From: Kiritimatiellia bacterium | Lineage (GTDB): Bacteria > Verrucomicrobiota > Kiritimatiellia > CAIVKH01 | Assembly (NCBI GenBank): GCA_023953695.1 | Contig: JAMLJG010000006.1 | Span: 47,246-111,245 of the forward strand | DNA length: 64,000 nucleotides | Direction: 5' to 3' | Shown: positions 43,523 through 52,304 of the stretch, in pieces | How positions within the stretch are numbered: position 1 is the stretch's first letter | Layout of the letters: every line of letters starts with the position of its first letter | The notes under the pieces: model-generated | What the model was told of the DNA's origin: nothing | The model's database searches: none | The model's input: the letters and a program-made list of their open reading frames with translations, nothing else | Program-made: the position numbers and the translations under genes

Positions 43523-44431
43523 TCAGTCGGTGGGGAATTGGAGGCGGGCCCAAACGGGATAGTGATCGGAGGGGAGTTGCGCGCGCGTCGCTCCGGTCGA
43601 GTTGTTCGTTGCTTCGGCGATGTCGTAGAGGATTTTCGCGTCGCGGGCGGCAAAGCCGCCGCGATGTAGAATCCAGTCAATGCGCCGGCGGGAGGGAGGG
43701 TGGCCGCCGTGGAAGTCGTGGTAGGTGCCCGCATCTGCTGATGGTTCGCGCGAATCGGTCCAGCTATCGCGAAAATCGCCGCGCGCGCCGTCGCGGGAAA
43801 GAGAGCCGGTGAAAAGTTTCCAGGCATCGTCGGTCGGGGCGCTGTTGAAATCGCCGCACACGATAGCGAGAGGAGCGCCATCGGGGCGGGAGGCGCGCCG
43901 TTGGGCGTCGCGGACAATCAGCGTAGCGCTGCGCGTTTGGGGGTCTTCGTTGAGGTCGAAGTGGGTGGAATAGAAGTAGAAGCGTTGCCCGGTGCTGCGC
44001 CAGCGGAAGCGGGCCCGAATCGCGATGCGTGGAAAGGGATATTTGAGGCCGGGAAAAAAGGCGTAGGGATCGAACGGCTCGCCTGCGGAGTCGGCAAAAT
44101 CCGGGCCGGGCTTTTCGCTCAGCGCAAAGACCCCGCTGTCGAGGAAGTCCATCTTCTCGGGGTTCCAGGCGACGGCGGCATTTTCGTTCCCGCGCCCGCC
44201 ACTGGGCTTGGCGCGGATGAAGTGGAGATGCGGGAGCAACGCGGCCAGTTCATCGAGCTGTTCGTCCTCGCCCTCCTGCAGGCCGAGAACATCGGGCTGA
44301 TGCGCTGTGATGACATCACGTGCGACGAGTTTGCGATTGGGCGTTTGGTTCGGGTTGCGCCAGGCATTCTCGCCATCGGGGCCGGAGGCGTAGCGCAGAT
44401 TGAACGTCATGATGTGGATCGTTTCGGGCAT
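43523..44431 (-). CDS. Endonuclease/exonuclease/phosphatase family hydrolase
   Basis: The 302-residue protein has the EEP fold: IMTFNLRYASGPDGENAW (Asn), VLGLQEGEDEQL (catalytic Glu), STHFDL (His), CGDFNSAPTDDAW (Asp-Asn) and SDHYPV (Asp-His) at the end. All catalytic motifs are present. Members with the LRYAS-DGENAW start are mostly phosphodiesterases or sphingomyelinase-like enzymes of unknown substrate. No signal peptide is evident. It is the first gene of a two-gene unit with the GT-C-like protein. Confidence 0.88.
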   Translation of the reverse strand: MPETIHIMTFNLRYASGPDGENAWRNPNQTPNRKLVARDVITAHQPDVLGLQEGEDEQLDELAALLPHLHFIRAKPSGGRGNENAAVAWNPEKMDFLDSGVFALSEKPGPDFADSAGEPFDPYAFFPGLKYPFPRIAIRARFRWRSTGQRFYFYSTHFDLNEDPQTRSATLIVRDAQRRASRPDGAPLAIVCGDFNSAPTDDAWKLFTGSLSRDGARGDFRDSWTDSREPSADAGTYHDFHGGHPPSRRRIDWILHRGGFAARDAKILYDIAEATNNSTGATRAQLPSDHYPVWARLQFPTD

Positions 44432-44592
44432 GGCTGGAATACGCGCTACTGTACGGCCTGTAGCGGCTCCGTCGCAATCCCAAGCCATTGCGCATTGGCG
44501 CCTGGTGAGGGCGCAGTGTGAGGCTTCACACTTGAAGAGTGCGGTTGCAGCGGGATAGACTGCAGCTTTTATGGCGAAACCGGGAGTTGAAC

Positions 44593-45921
44593 ATGGCGAG
44601 TATTTTTAAAGCATACGACATTCGCGGCATTTATGGCGAAACACTGACGGAAGATTTGGCGTACAAGATCGGCCGCGCGTTCGTCGCGTTCCTCGGCTGC
44701 AAGAAGGTGATTGTGGGGCGCGATATGCGGCCGCATTCCGCGCCGTTGTTCGAGGCGTTGTCGAATGGGCTGACGGAGCAGGGCGCGGATGTGATTGATT
44801 TGGGGTTGGTTTCCACCCCGATGAGCTATTATGCCAACGGATCGCTCGGCGCGGATGCGAGCATCATGATCACGGCCTCGCACAATCCGGGCGAGTGGAA
44901 CGGATTCAAGTTGTGCCGCGAGCAGGCGATTCCAATCAGCGGCGCCACGGGGATCAAAGACATCGAAAAGCTCGTCTTGGCCAACGCATTCACACCCGCT
45001 GCGCGGCGCGGGACCGTTACGCAACACAACATCGTGCCCGCCTACGTGGAGCGGATTCGATCCTTCGCCGCGATCACTCGGCCGCTGCGCGTGGCGATTG
45101 ATTACAGCAATGGAATGGGGATTCTCGAGGGCGAGGTTTTGCGCGGGCTCAAGAATTTCGAAATTGATCCGCTGTTCGATACGCTCGATGGAACGTTTCC
45201 CAACCATGAAGCCAATCCGCTCCACGAGGAGACCTGGGCGGCGCTGCGCGCGAAGATTCAGTCGGGATCCTACGATCTCGGGCTGTATTTCGATGGCGAT
45301 GCGGATCGCGTGGGATTTATGGATGAGAAGGGCGCGATTGTGACGAGCGACATGATCACGGCGCTGGTTGCGCAGGTGATGTTGGCGCGGAATCCCGGGA
45401 CAGCCATTTTCTACGATTTGCGTTCGAGTTGGGCGGTCAAAGAGGTGATTGCCGAGCACAACGGGCGTCCCATGATGTCGCGCGTGGGCCACGCGTTTAT
45501 CAAACAGCAGATGCGGGAGGCGGATGCCGCGTTCGCGGGCGAGCTTTCGGGGCACTATTACTTTAAGGATAACTTTTTCACGGAGAGCGCCGCGCTCGCG
45601 GCGCTGTATGTGGCGAACTTGCTCGCGGAGACCGGCAAGTCGCTTTCGGAGTTGATTCGCCCGATTCACCGCTACGTCGCCAGCGGCGAGATCAATTCCG
45701 AGGTGAAAGATTCGGCGGCTGTGTTCAAGCGGCTGCGCGACACGTATGGTTCGAAGGGGAACGCATTCGAGTTGGATGGGTTGTCCGTCGAGTTTTCCGA
45801 TTGGTGGTTCAATGTTCGCGCGTCGAACACCGAGCCGCTGATTCGCTTGAATCTCGAAGCGAAGACGGCTGAAGGAATGCGGGCGCATCGAGACGAACTC
45901 CTCGCGCTGATTCGCAGTTAG
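44593..45921 (+). CDS. Phosphomannomutase/phosphoglucomutase
   Basis: The 442-residue alpha-D-phosphohexomutase interconverts hexose 1- and 6-phosphates. The four site motifs are intact: catalytic Ser in TASHNPGEWNG, metal loop FDGDADRVGF, sugar-binding GELSGHYYF and phosphate-binding RASNTEPLIR. The start SIFKAYDIRGIYGE is typical of the ManB/AlgC group. The mutase could feed GDP-mannose for the export locus or glucose-1-phosphate for glycogen synthesis. CGGGAG precedes ATG at 44593. Confidence 0.93.
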   Translation: MASIFKAYDIRGIYGETLTEDLAYKIGRAFVAFLGCKKVIVGRDMRPHSAPLFEALSNGLTEQGADVIDLGLVSTPMSYYANGSLGADASIMITASHNPGEWNGFKLCREQAIPISGATGIKDIEKLVLANAFTPAARRGTVTQHNIVPAYVERIRSFAAITRPLRVAIDYSNGMGILEGEVLRGLKNFEIDPLFDTLDGTFPNHEANPLHEETWAALRAKIQSGSYDLGLYFDGDADRVGFMDEKGAIVTSDMITALVAQVMLARNPGTAIFYDLRSSWAVKEVIAEHNGRPMMSRVGHAFIKQQMREADAAFAGELSGHYYFKDNFFTESAALAALYVANLLAETGKSLSELIRPIHRYVASGEINSEVKDSAAVFKRLRDTYGSKGNAFELDGLSVEFSDWWFNVRASNTEPLIRLNLEAKTAEGMRAHRDELLALIRS

Positions 45922-46082
45922 TTCGCTCTCTTGCTGACCCGGCTGTCTCTGGCCGTGTGTTTTTGCCATATTTCTTGGCGTGAGGCTTGCATTTGTTTGC
46001 GCAGGACGGTATGCCGATAGTGTCACCGATGCTGCAATGTGGGGCAGATCGGATAGCGTGAAGTGAATAAAGGAGTGAGAGA

Positions 46083-47786
46083 ATGAAAATAAGAAGATTC
46101 ATTTTGGGGGCCATGGCGTGGGCGGCACTGGGGTTGCCCGGGGCGTGGGCTCAGGAAACGGAGGGGGTTTCCCCGGTTCAAACCGGCAAAGAAGTCGTTC
46201 AGAGCGTTGTCAGCGCCAGCAGCGAAGTCGTGGACTCCGTGCGCGGCGGAACGGGCGACGTGGTGGCGCAGGCGAAGTCGCTGTGGCAGGAGGCGGTGCT
46301 TCCGATGGTGCAGCGGACGCTTTCGGCGATTCCGGTTTTGGTCAAGGCGCTGGTTCTGTTGCTGGCGTTCTGGATTGTGGCCCGCTTGGTTGGGGCTGCG
46401 GTGCGGAAGCTGTTCAATCTGACGAAGATTGACGAGCGCGCGGCGACGGATTGGGGCTTGGGCGATTTGCTGAAGCGCGCGGATGGTTCGCGCGGCTCCA
46501 TCGGCGATATTGTGGGCAGTGTGGTCAAGTGGGTGATTCTGTTGGCCGGCTTTGTTGCGTTTTTCAACGCGCTCCATCTGGACATGGTGGCGGGCCCGCT
46601 GCAGGGGATTGTTGACAGCATTGTCAAGATTGTGCCGAGCCTGTTGAAGGCGGCGGTTATTCTCTTTGCGTATTGGGCGGTTGCGAGTGTCGCTCGCTTT
46701 GGGCTCAAGAAGTTGCTCGGAGCGCTGAAGTTCGATGCGCGCGCGGGTCGCTTTTTCCCGACGCGCGAAGTGGACGGCAAGACCGTTGGCCCGACGGAGA
46801 CGGTGGGGCGCTTGCTGTTCTATGTGGTGCTGCTGTTCGGCGTTCCGCCGTTCTTGCAGGCGCTGGGGCAGGATGCGATTGTTGCGCCGCTGCAGGACAT
46901 GCTCTCAAAGGCGCTGGCGTTCATTCCGAATATCATTGCCGCGGGCATTTTGTTGCTGATCGGCAACGTTGTTGCGGTGATTGTGCGCGAGGTGGTTTCG
47001 AGTTTCCTGAGCGCGGCGGGCGCTGACAGTTTGGCGGATCGGCTCGGCATCAGCGCGATATTCGGCAAGCAGAAGCTTTCGGGATTGGTGGCGATCATCG
47101 CCTATGTGTTTGTTCTCGTGCCGATCGTGATTTCGGCGCTCGATGCGCTGAAGATTCAGGCGATCGCAGATCCGGTTCGCAACACGCTGGAGCAGGTGCT
47201 CACGGCGATTCCGGCGATTTTGGTGGCGTCGGTTGTGATCTTCATCGGCTATGCCGTGGCGAAGTTTGTGCGCAGCTTGGTTCAGAACCTGCTCGCTGGA
47301 ATCGGGTTCGACACGCTGCCTTCGCGGATTGGGTTGGATTTCCTCGCGCCGAAGGGCGGCCGCACGCTTTCCTCCATTGTGGGGACGGTGGTGTTGGTGG
47401 TGATCCTGCTCTTGACGGCGTCGCAGGCGTTGTCGTCGCTGGGCTTTGGGCAGTTGTCGCAGTTGACGGATCGGTTCGTGAATTATCTGCCGAACGTGTT
47501 CTTCGGCATTGTGATTCTGCTGGCGGCGCTGAGCCTCGCTCGGTTCGTCGGCTCGATTGTTACACAGGCGGCGGGTCAATCGCCATATGCGAAGACACTG
47601 GGCAATGTTGCGCGCTATGCGCTAGTGTTCCTGGGCGCGGGTATGGCGCTGGACGAGCTGGGCGTGAGCGAGCAGATTGTGACGGTTGCGGTCACGGCGG
47701 TGCTCGGCGGCGCGGCGTTGGCGATTGGGTTGGCGTTTGGCCTCGGCGGCAAAGATCGCGCGAAGAGTGTGATCGAGAAGCACTGA
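46083..47786 (+). CDS. Mechanosensitive-channel-type protein with TM-helix repeats (CmpX-like)
   Basis: The 567-residue protein has a signal peptide (MKIRRFILGAMAWAALGLPG) and at least four repeats of the conserved TM_helix unit (PF05552-like): VKALVLLLAFWIVARLVGAA, LLKAAVILFAYWAVASVARF, IIAAGILLLIGNVVAVIVRE, ILVASVVIFIGYAVAKFVRS and NVFFGIVILLAALSLARFVG. The end VLGGAALAIGLAFGLGGKDR is the family's gate-like helix. The MscS beta domain is absent, as in other CmpX-type proteins. The role is probably osmotic or membrane-stress related. AAAGGAG precedes the ATG; a perfect terminator follows. Confidence 0.82.
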   Translation: MKIRRFILGAMAWAALGLPGAWAQETEGVSPVQTGKEVVQSVVSASSEVVDSVRGGTGDVVAQAKSLWQEAVLPMVQRTLSAIPVLVKALVLLLAFWIVARLVGAAVRKLFNLTKIDERAATDWGLGDLLKRADGSRGSIGDIVGSVVKWVILLAGFVAFFNALHLDMVAGPLQGIVDSIVKIVPSLLKAAVILFAYWAVASVARFGLKKLLGALKFDARAGRFFPTREVDGKTVGPTETVGRLLFYVVLLFGVPPFLQALGQDAIVAPLQDMLSKALAFIPNIIAAGILLLIGNVVAVIVREVVSSFLSAAGADSLADRLGISAIFGKQKLSGLVAIIAYVFVLVPIVISALDALKIQAIADPVRNTLEQVLTAIPAILVASVVIFIGYAVAKFVRSLVQNLLAGIGFDTLPSRIGLDFLAPKGGRTLSSIVGTVVLVVILLLTASQALSSLGFGQLSQLTDRFVNYLPNVFFGIVILLAALSLARFVGSIVTQAAGQSPYAKTLGNVARYALVFLGAGMALDELGVSEQIVTVAVTAVLGGAALAIGLAFGLGGKDRAKSVIEKH

Positions 47787-47816
47787 TCTGCGCGCTTTTT
47801 GTGGGAGAGACACAAG

Positions 47817-47845
47817 GCCCCCGACTTCGGTCGGGGGCTTTTTTT
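47817..47845 (+). terminator. Strong intrinsic terminator
   Basis: A perfect 9-bp stem, GCCCCCGAC (47817-47825) with GTCGGGGGC (47830-47838), encloses a TTCG loop and is followed by seven T residues. It ends the channel-protein transcript. Confidence 0.95.
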
Positions 47846-47863
47846 GTGGCTGCGCGGCAAAAG

Positions 47864-47910
47864 TTCCAAGGGTTGGAAGTGCGCGCTTAATCTTTTTCCA
47901 AGGATTGGAA
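47864..47910. repeat. Two TTCCAA-N3-TTGGAA palindromes
   Basis: Copies at 47864-47878 (centre GGG) and 47896-47910 (centre GGA), both with perfect 6-bp arms and 32 nt apart start to start, the same spacing as in the cluster at 23.5 kb. They lie between the terminator and the stop of the convergent small membrane gene. Confidence 0.85.
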
Positions 47911-47936
47911 GTTTGCGTGGGGGATGGCGCGCTTGA

Positions 47937-48101
47937 TTAGAAGCGTATGCCCATTTTTGCGCCGAACAGTCCGATCAGGATGAGGTTTCCTATTGTGGCG
48001 GCCGCGGAAAGCATGAGCCACTTTTGCTCGTGTTTGATGCGCCGGGCGCGGGCGAGGGCCTCGCGTTGCAGTTGTTCTTGGGATGGTGGGTGTCGTTTCA
48101 T
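47937..48101 (-). CDS. 54-residue single-TM protein
   Basis: A short frame encodes MKRHPPSQEQLQREALARAR followed by a basic helix and one TM segment (about residues 29-47). It lies 8 nt downstream of the 178-residue membrane protein gene on the same strand and is probably in the mfd transcript. There is no known family that I can name. The frame is supported by its sensible topology and tight spacing. Confidence 0.55.
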   Translation of the reverse strand: MKRHPPSQEQLQREALARARRIKHEQKWLMLSAAATIGNLILIGLFGAKMGIRF

Positions 48102-48109
48102 GGGTTTGG

Positions 48110-48646
48110 CTATTGGGTGGTGCGCCAGCGGGTTTCGTTGTGGCGGCGTTCGTTGGCGGTGAAGGGGTTGCCGGGGTGGCGGATTTGGATGACGTAGCCG
48201 GTTGTGGAGCTGCGGTAGGTTTCGGGTTCGCGCAGGAGCCAGGGGAGTGGGGTGGGGCCGGCGATGGGGTCGAGGGTGGGGGGATAGGCGTTGTGGGTTT
48301 GGTGGTAGGTGGCGAGGGTGGCGATGAGTTCGTCGGCGCGGGTTTGGGCTGCGGCGAGGTCGGCGCGTTGTTGGGCGTGGAGGAGGGGGACGGTGGGGAG
48401 GAGGGCGAAGCAGACGAGGGCGGAGGCGACGCTCATGCGGATGGTGAGGCGGGCGGCGGGGTCGGGTCGGCTTTTGTTGAAGGCGTTGAGGATGGCGGCG
48501 AGGACGAGGAGGAGGAGGCCGAGGAGGGCGGCGCTGACCCAGATGAGGCCGAGGGGCATGAAGGTGTGGCGGCCCCAGAGGTAGAAGATGGTGTTGGCGG
48601 CGATGGCGGCGAGGAGGGAGGTGAGGGTGATGCGGAGGTTTTTCAT
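48110..48646 (-). CDS. Membrane protein with periplasmic C-terminal domain, unknown
   Basis: The 178-residue protein has three TM helices (about 5-25, 30-55, 66-90) and a periplasmic part with a helix (QRADLAAAQTRADELIATLA) then TYHQTHNAYPPTLDPIAGPT. That helix-then-pattern resembles the pseudopilin-like modules of type II secretion/DUF1559-type proteins, where a helix precedes NAYPPTLD, but here it is not at the N-terminus. Its ATG overlaps the mfd stop (ATGA). Function unknown. Confidence 0.65.
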   Translation of the reverse strand: MKNLRITLTSLLAAIAANTIFYLWGRHTFMPLGLIWVSAALLGLLLLVLAAILNAFNKSRPDPAARLTIRMSVASALVCFALLPTVPLLHAQQRADLAAAQTRADELIATLATYHQTHNAYPPTLDPIAGPTPLPWLLREPETYRSSTTGYVIQIRHPGNPFTANERRHNETRWRTTQ

Positions 48647-51600
48647 TTTGGGGTGGCCTTGATGAGCTTGAGGAGTTCGTCGAGTTTCCCCGATGCGGTC
48701 CTGGCGCGCAAGCGTGGGAATTTGCCGTGGGGCATGTAGTAGCGGTCTTTGCCGTAGGTGAGGACGACTTTGTCGCCTTCGACTTCGAGGGTTTTGAAGC
48801 GGTGGAGGGAGGCGGCGACGCGGAGGCGGGCGAGGGTGATGAGGCGGGCGACGGCGGGGGGGAGTTTGCCGAAGCGGTCGGCGATGTCGCTTTGGGCGCG
48901 GTCGAGGTCTTCGTGGGAGGAGGCGGAGGCGATTTCGCGGTAGAGGCGGAGGCGGAGGGTTTCGTCTTCGACGAAGTTGGCGGGGAGCACTGCGGCGGTT
49001 TCGGGGTCGGGTGCGAGGGGGGAGAGGTCAATGAAGTCGAGGCGGAGTTCGCAGTCTATGATGGCGGGCAATTTTTCGCCTTTGAGGGCGGCGACGGTGC
49101 GTTTGAGGAGTTGGCAGTAGAGGTCGAAGCCGACGGCGGCGATGTGGCCGCTTTGTTGTGCGCCGAGGAGGTTTCCGGCGCCGCGTATTTCGAGGTCGCG
49201 CATGGCGAGGCGGAAGCCTGCGCCGAGCTGGGAGTAGCGGCGGATGGCGCCGAGTCGTTTGCGGGCGTCGTCGAGGAGGCGGCCGTGGCGGGGGAGGAGG
49301 AAGTAGGCGTAGGCTTTGCGTTTGTAGCGGCCGACGCGGCCGCGGAGCTGGTAGAGGGCGGCGAGGCCGAAGCGGTCGGAGCGTTCGATGAGGATGGTGT
49401 TGACGTTGGGGATGTCGAGGCCGCTTTCGATGATGGTGGTGCAGAGGAGGACATCGAATTCGCCGTGGACGAAGGCGCGCATGACGGCGGCTAGTTCGTC
49501 TTCGCGCATGCGGCCGTGGGCGATTTGGATGCGCGCTTCGGGGACGAGGCGGGTGAGCCAGTCGTGGACTTTGCGCATGGAGTGGACGCGGTTGTGGAGG
49601 TAGAAGGCTTGGCCGCCGCGGGAGAGTTCGCGGAGGATGGCTTCGCGGACGGTTTCATCGCTGAGTTCGACGACGAGGGTTTCGACGGGGAGTCGCTCTT
49701 GTGGAGGGGTTTCGATGGTGCTGAGGTCTTTGGCGCCGGTGAGGCTGAGGTAGAGGGTGCGGGGGATGGGGGTGGCGGTGAGGGTGAGCATGTCCACCAT
49801 GGTGTGGCCGTGTTTGAAGTGCTCTTTGTGGGCGACGCCGAAGCGCTGTTCTTCGTCAATGATGACGAGGCCGAGGTCGTGGAAGGTGAGGTCGCCTTGG
49901 AGGAGGCGGTGGGTTCCGATGACGATGTCCACGCCGCCTGCGTTTGCGCGTTTGACGACGGCGTTTTGCTCTTTTCGGGTTTGGAAGCGGGAGAGCATTT
50001 CGATGCGGATGGGATAGGCCGCCATGCGTTCGCTGAAGGTGTCGTAGTGCTGTTGGGCAAGAATGGTGGTGGGCACGACGATGGCGACCTGTTTGCCGCC
50101 CATGACGGTTTTGAAGGCGGCGCGCATGGCGACTTCGGTTTTGCCATAGCCGACGTCGCCGCAGACGAGGCGGTCCATGGGGCGCGCGGCGGCGAGGTCG
50201 TTTTTCACTTCGGCGATGGCGCGCTCCTGGTCTTCGGTTTCCTGATAAGGGAAGGAGGCTTCGAATTCGAGTTGCCAGGGGGTGTCGTCGCCGAAGGCGT
50301 GGCCGGGGAGAGCGTCGCGGCGAGCTTGGGTTTCGAGGAGTTGCGCGGCGAGGTCTTGAACGGCTTGCTGCGCGGCGGCCTTTTCGCGAGTCCAGCGTTT
50401 GCTGCCGAGGGTGTGGAGTTCGGGTCGGGATTTGCCTGCGCCGGCGTAGCGGCTGAGGAGGTGGGAGTGCGCGACGGGGAGGTAGAGCTTGGCTTTGTCG
50501 GCGTATTCGATGGTGAGGACTTCTTGCCGTTGCCGGTTGAGTTCGATTTCGTAGAGGCCGAGGTATTTGCCGATGCCGTGGTCAATGTGGACGACGTAGT
50601 CGCCGGGCTGGAGGTCGGTCCAGTTGGCGACGCGGGCGCCTGCGTGTTGGCGGGGGCCGCGTCGGCGGGCGTGGGGATCATAGCGGCCGCGGGTTTCCTT
50701 GTGGGTGCCGTAGAAGTCTTCTTCGCTGAGGACGAGGAGGTGCGCGGATGGGATGGAGAAGCCTTCGGAGAGTCCGCCGTCGAGGAGAGAGAAGGCTTCG
50801 AAGGGCTGAAGGAGAGGCGCGAAGATCTCCGCGAAGCGCTCGCGCGCGCCGCGGGTGCTGAAGTGGATGTGGACGCGGCCGCCTTGCTGCGCGTGGGTGT
50901 TGAGGGTTTCTACGATGCGTTGGCGTTCGCGCTCAATGCGGTCGGGTGGCAGGGTTCCGCTGACGATTGTTGCGGCTCCATCGAATGGGGCAAAGCCGAG
51001 GTGGTGTGCTTCGCCGGGTGTTGCTTCAGCGGAGACCAGTTCAATTGCGGCGTGCGCGGCTGCGCGTTGGCGGAGGGCATCGAGGGAGAGGGTGGCGGCT
51101 CCGGCTTTGGCTTCGTGGATGAGTTCTTCGTAGAGCGCGGCGTGGTGGGCGAGGCTTTCGCGGTCGTGCCAGACGAGGATGGCGTTGGCGGGGAGGTGGT
51201 CAAGAAGCGTGGCGGTGAGGCTCTCGACGTTTTCGCGCGAGGGAGCGAGTTCGACGCGCTCGATGCGGTGGCGCGATTTCTGGTCGGCGGGATCGAAGGT
51301 GCGCAGCGAATCAATCGTGGAACCAAAGAACTCGATGCGCACGGGCCAGTCGCTCGTGGCGGGCCAGATGTCGAGGATGCCGCCGCGGAGAGAGGCTTGG
51401 TTTTTCTGGGTTACTTCGATGTCGAACGAAAGACCATCGCGTTCGAGTTGCGCGAGGAGTGCGTCGAGGGCGACTTCTTGGCCGAGCTGGAGTGTGGTGT
51501 GTTGCGCTTTGAGGTCGGTTGGGGCGAGGGTGCGCTGCATGAGGGCTTGAATGCAGGTGACGGTGATGGGCGGTGGCGTTTGGCTGCCGAGTGCGCGAAG

Positions 51601-51909
51601 CGTGGAGAATCGGTCGCCGAGCAGGTCGGCATGCGGGGGCGCGCCGTGACCGGGGAGCGCTTCCCACGCGGGATAGTAGGCGATGCGGCGCGCGTTCTCG
51701 CCGCCGAGCGTTTGGAGGTCGCGGTGGAAGCGATCGAGCATGTGCGGGCCGTTGACGATCCAGAGGAGCGGGCGTTCGGCGAGTTGGGTGAGATACCACG
51801 CGAGTTGTGCGGGGGCGGAGCCGGGCGGGAGCCAGGCACAAAACGTCCCCCCGCGACGGAAAAAATCCGCCCAGTTCGCCAACTCGATTTCGGGGAGAGG
51901 GATGTTCAT
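48643..51909 (-). CDS. mfd: Transcription-repair coupling factor Mfd
   Basis: The 1088-residue ATP-dependent translocase removes stalled RNA polymerase and recruits UvrA. Domains: UvrB-like D1-D3 (1-320), RNA-polymerase-interacting domain (about 450-530, with VVHIDHGIGKYLGLYEIE), then the RecG-like helicase with Walker A CGDVGYGKTEVAMRAAF, DEEQ box (IDEEQRFGV), TATPIPRTLYLSL, and the TRCF C-terminal domain D7. Length is slightly shorter than E. coli Mfd (1148). It is the first gene of its transcript. Confidence 0.96.
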   Translation of the reverse strand: MNIPLPEIELANWADFFRRGGTFCAWLPPGSAPAQLAWYLTQLAERPLLWIVNGPHMLDRFHRDLQTLGGENARRIAYYPAWEALPGHGAPPHADLLGDRFSTLRALGSQTPPPITVTCIQALMQRTLAPTDLKAQHTTLQLGQEVALDALLAQLERDGLSFDIEVTQKNQASLRGGILDIWPATSDWPVRIEFFGSTIDSLRTFDPADQKSRHRIERVELAPSRENVESLTATLLDHLPANAILVWHDRESLAHHAALYEELIHEAKAGAATLSLDALRQRAAAHAAIELVSAEATPGEAHHLGFAPFDGAATIVSGTLPPDRIERERQRIVETLNTHAQQGGRVHIHFSTRGARERFAEIFAPLLQPFEAFSLLDGGLSEGFSIPSAHLLVLSEEDFYGTHKETRGRYDPHARRRGPRQHAGARVANWTDLQPGDYVVHIDHGIGKYLGLYEIELNRQRQEVLTIEYADKAKLYLPVAHSHLLSRYAGAGKSRPELHTLGSKRWTREKAAAQQAVQDLAAQLLETQARRDALPGHAFGDDTPWQLEFEASFPYQETEDQERAIAEVKNDLAAARPMDRLVCGDVGYGKTEVAMRAAFKTVMGGKQVAIVVPTTILAQQHYDTFSERMAAYPIRIEMLSRFQTRKEQNAVVKRANAGGVDIVIGTHRLLQGDLTFHDLGLVIIDEEQRFGVAHKEHFKHGHTMVDMLTLTATPIPRTLYLSLTGAKDLSTIETPPQERLPVETLVVELSDETVREAILRELSRGGQAFYLHNRVHSMRKVHDWLTRLVPEARIQIAHGRMREDELAAVMRAFVHGEFDVLLCTTIIESGLDIPNVNTILIERSDRFGLAALYQLRGRVGRYKRKAYAYFLLPRHGRLLDDARKRLGAIRRYSQLGAGFRLAMRDLEIRGAGNLLGAQQSGHIAAVGFDLYCQLLKRTVAALKGEKLPAIIDCELRLDFIDLSPLAPDPETAAVLPANFVEDETLRLRLYREIASASSHEDLDRAQSDIADRFGKLPPAVARLITLARLRVAASLHRFKTLEVEGDKVVLTYGKDRYYMPHGKFPRLRARTASGKLDELLKLIKATPK

Positions 51910-52304
51910 TCCTCTCGCGGTCCATCGGTTTTCCGATCAAAACGTGAATCATCCCCTGCGGGATTCTTGCCGTTTATCGTCCTCTTGTGCCCCGTGTGAG
52001 ACATTTCTTCTATCTGCAACAAAACCTCCGCAGCGCGGCCAATTCGCGCTGAAGGGGGGCGCGTTGGAAAGGTATCTCGCGCCGGTCGCAATGCAAACGG
52101 TATGTTTTTGCGCGCGCGGGGATTTGTGCGGAACCATGCCAAGGAGGGGACGCAGCGGAGCGCTCCCCTGCGCGCATCCGCTGCGATTTATCGCTTCAGG
52201 ACATCATAAAGTCCGTTTCGGCGCTTATTCCCGTGACAATGTGGGGTCAAATGGATTATGAAAACTCCGACTACTGTGCACGAGAATACTTTTGGGGAGC
52301 GTAT
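51910..52304. other. Divergent intergenic region between mfd and glgB
   Basis: These 395 bases hold no gene I can support. They must carry the divergent promoters of mfd and the glucan cluster. No convincing -35/-10 pair or strong hairpin was found by eye. An in-frame GTG at 52233 would extend GlgB by 24 residues but has no ribosome binding site. Confidence 0.5.

Noticed and set aside
49516..51999. 827-codon plus-strand frame antisense to mfd
   Set aside because: Gly/Glu/Ala-rich shadow of the mfd gene.
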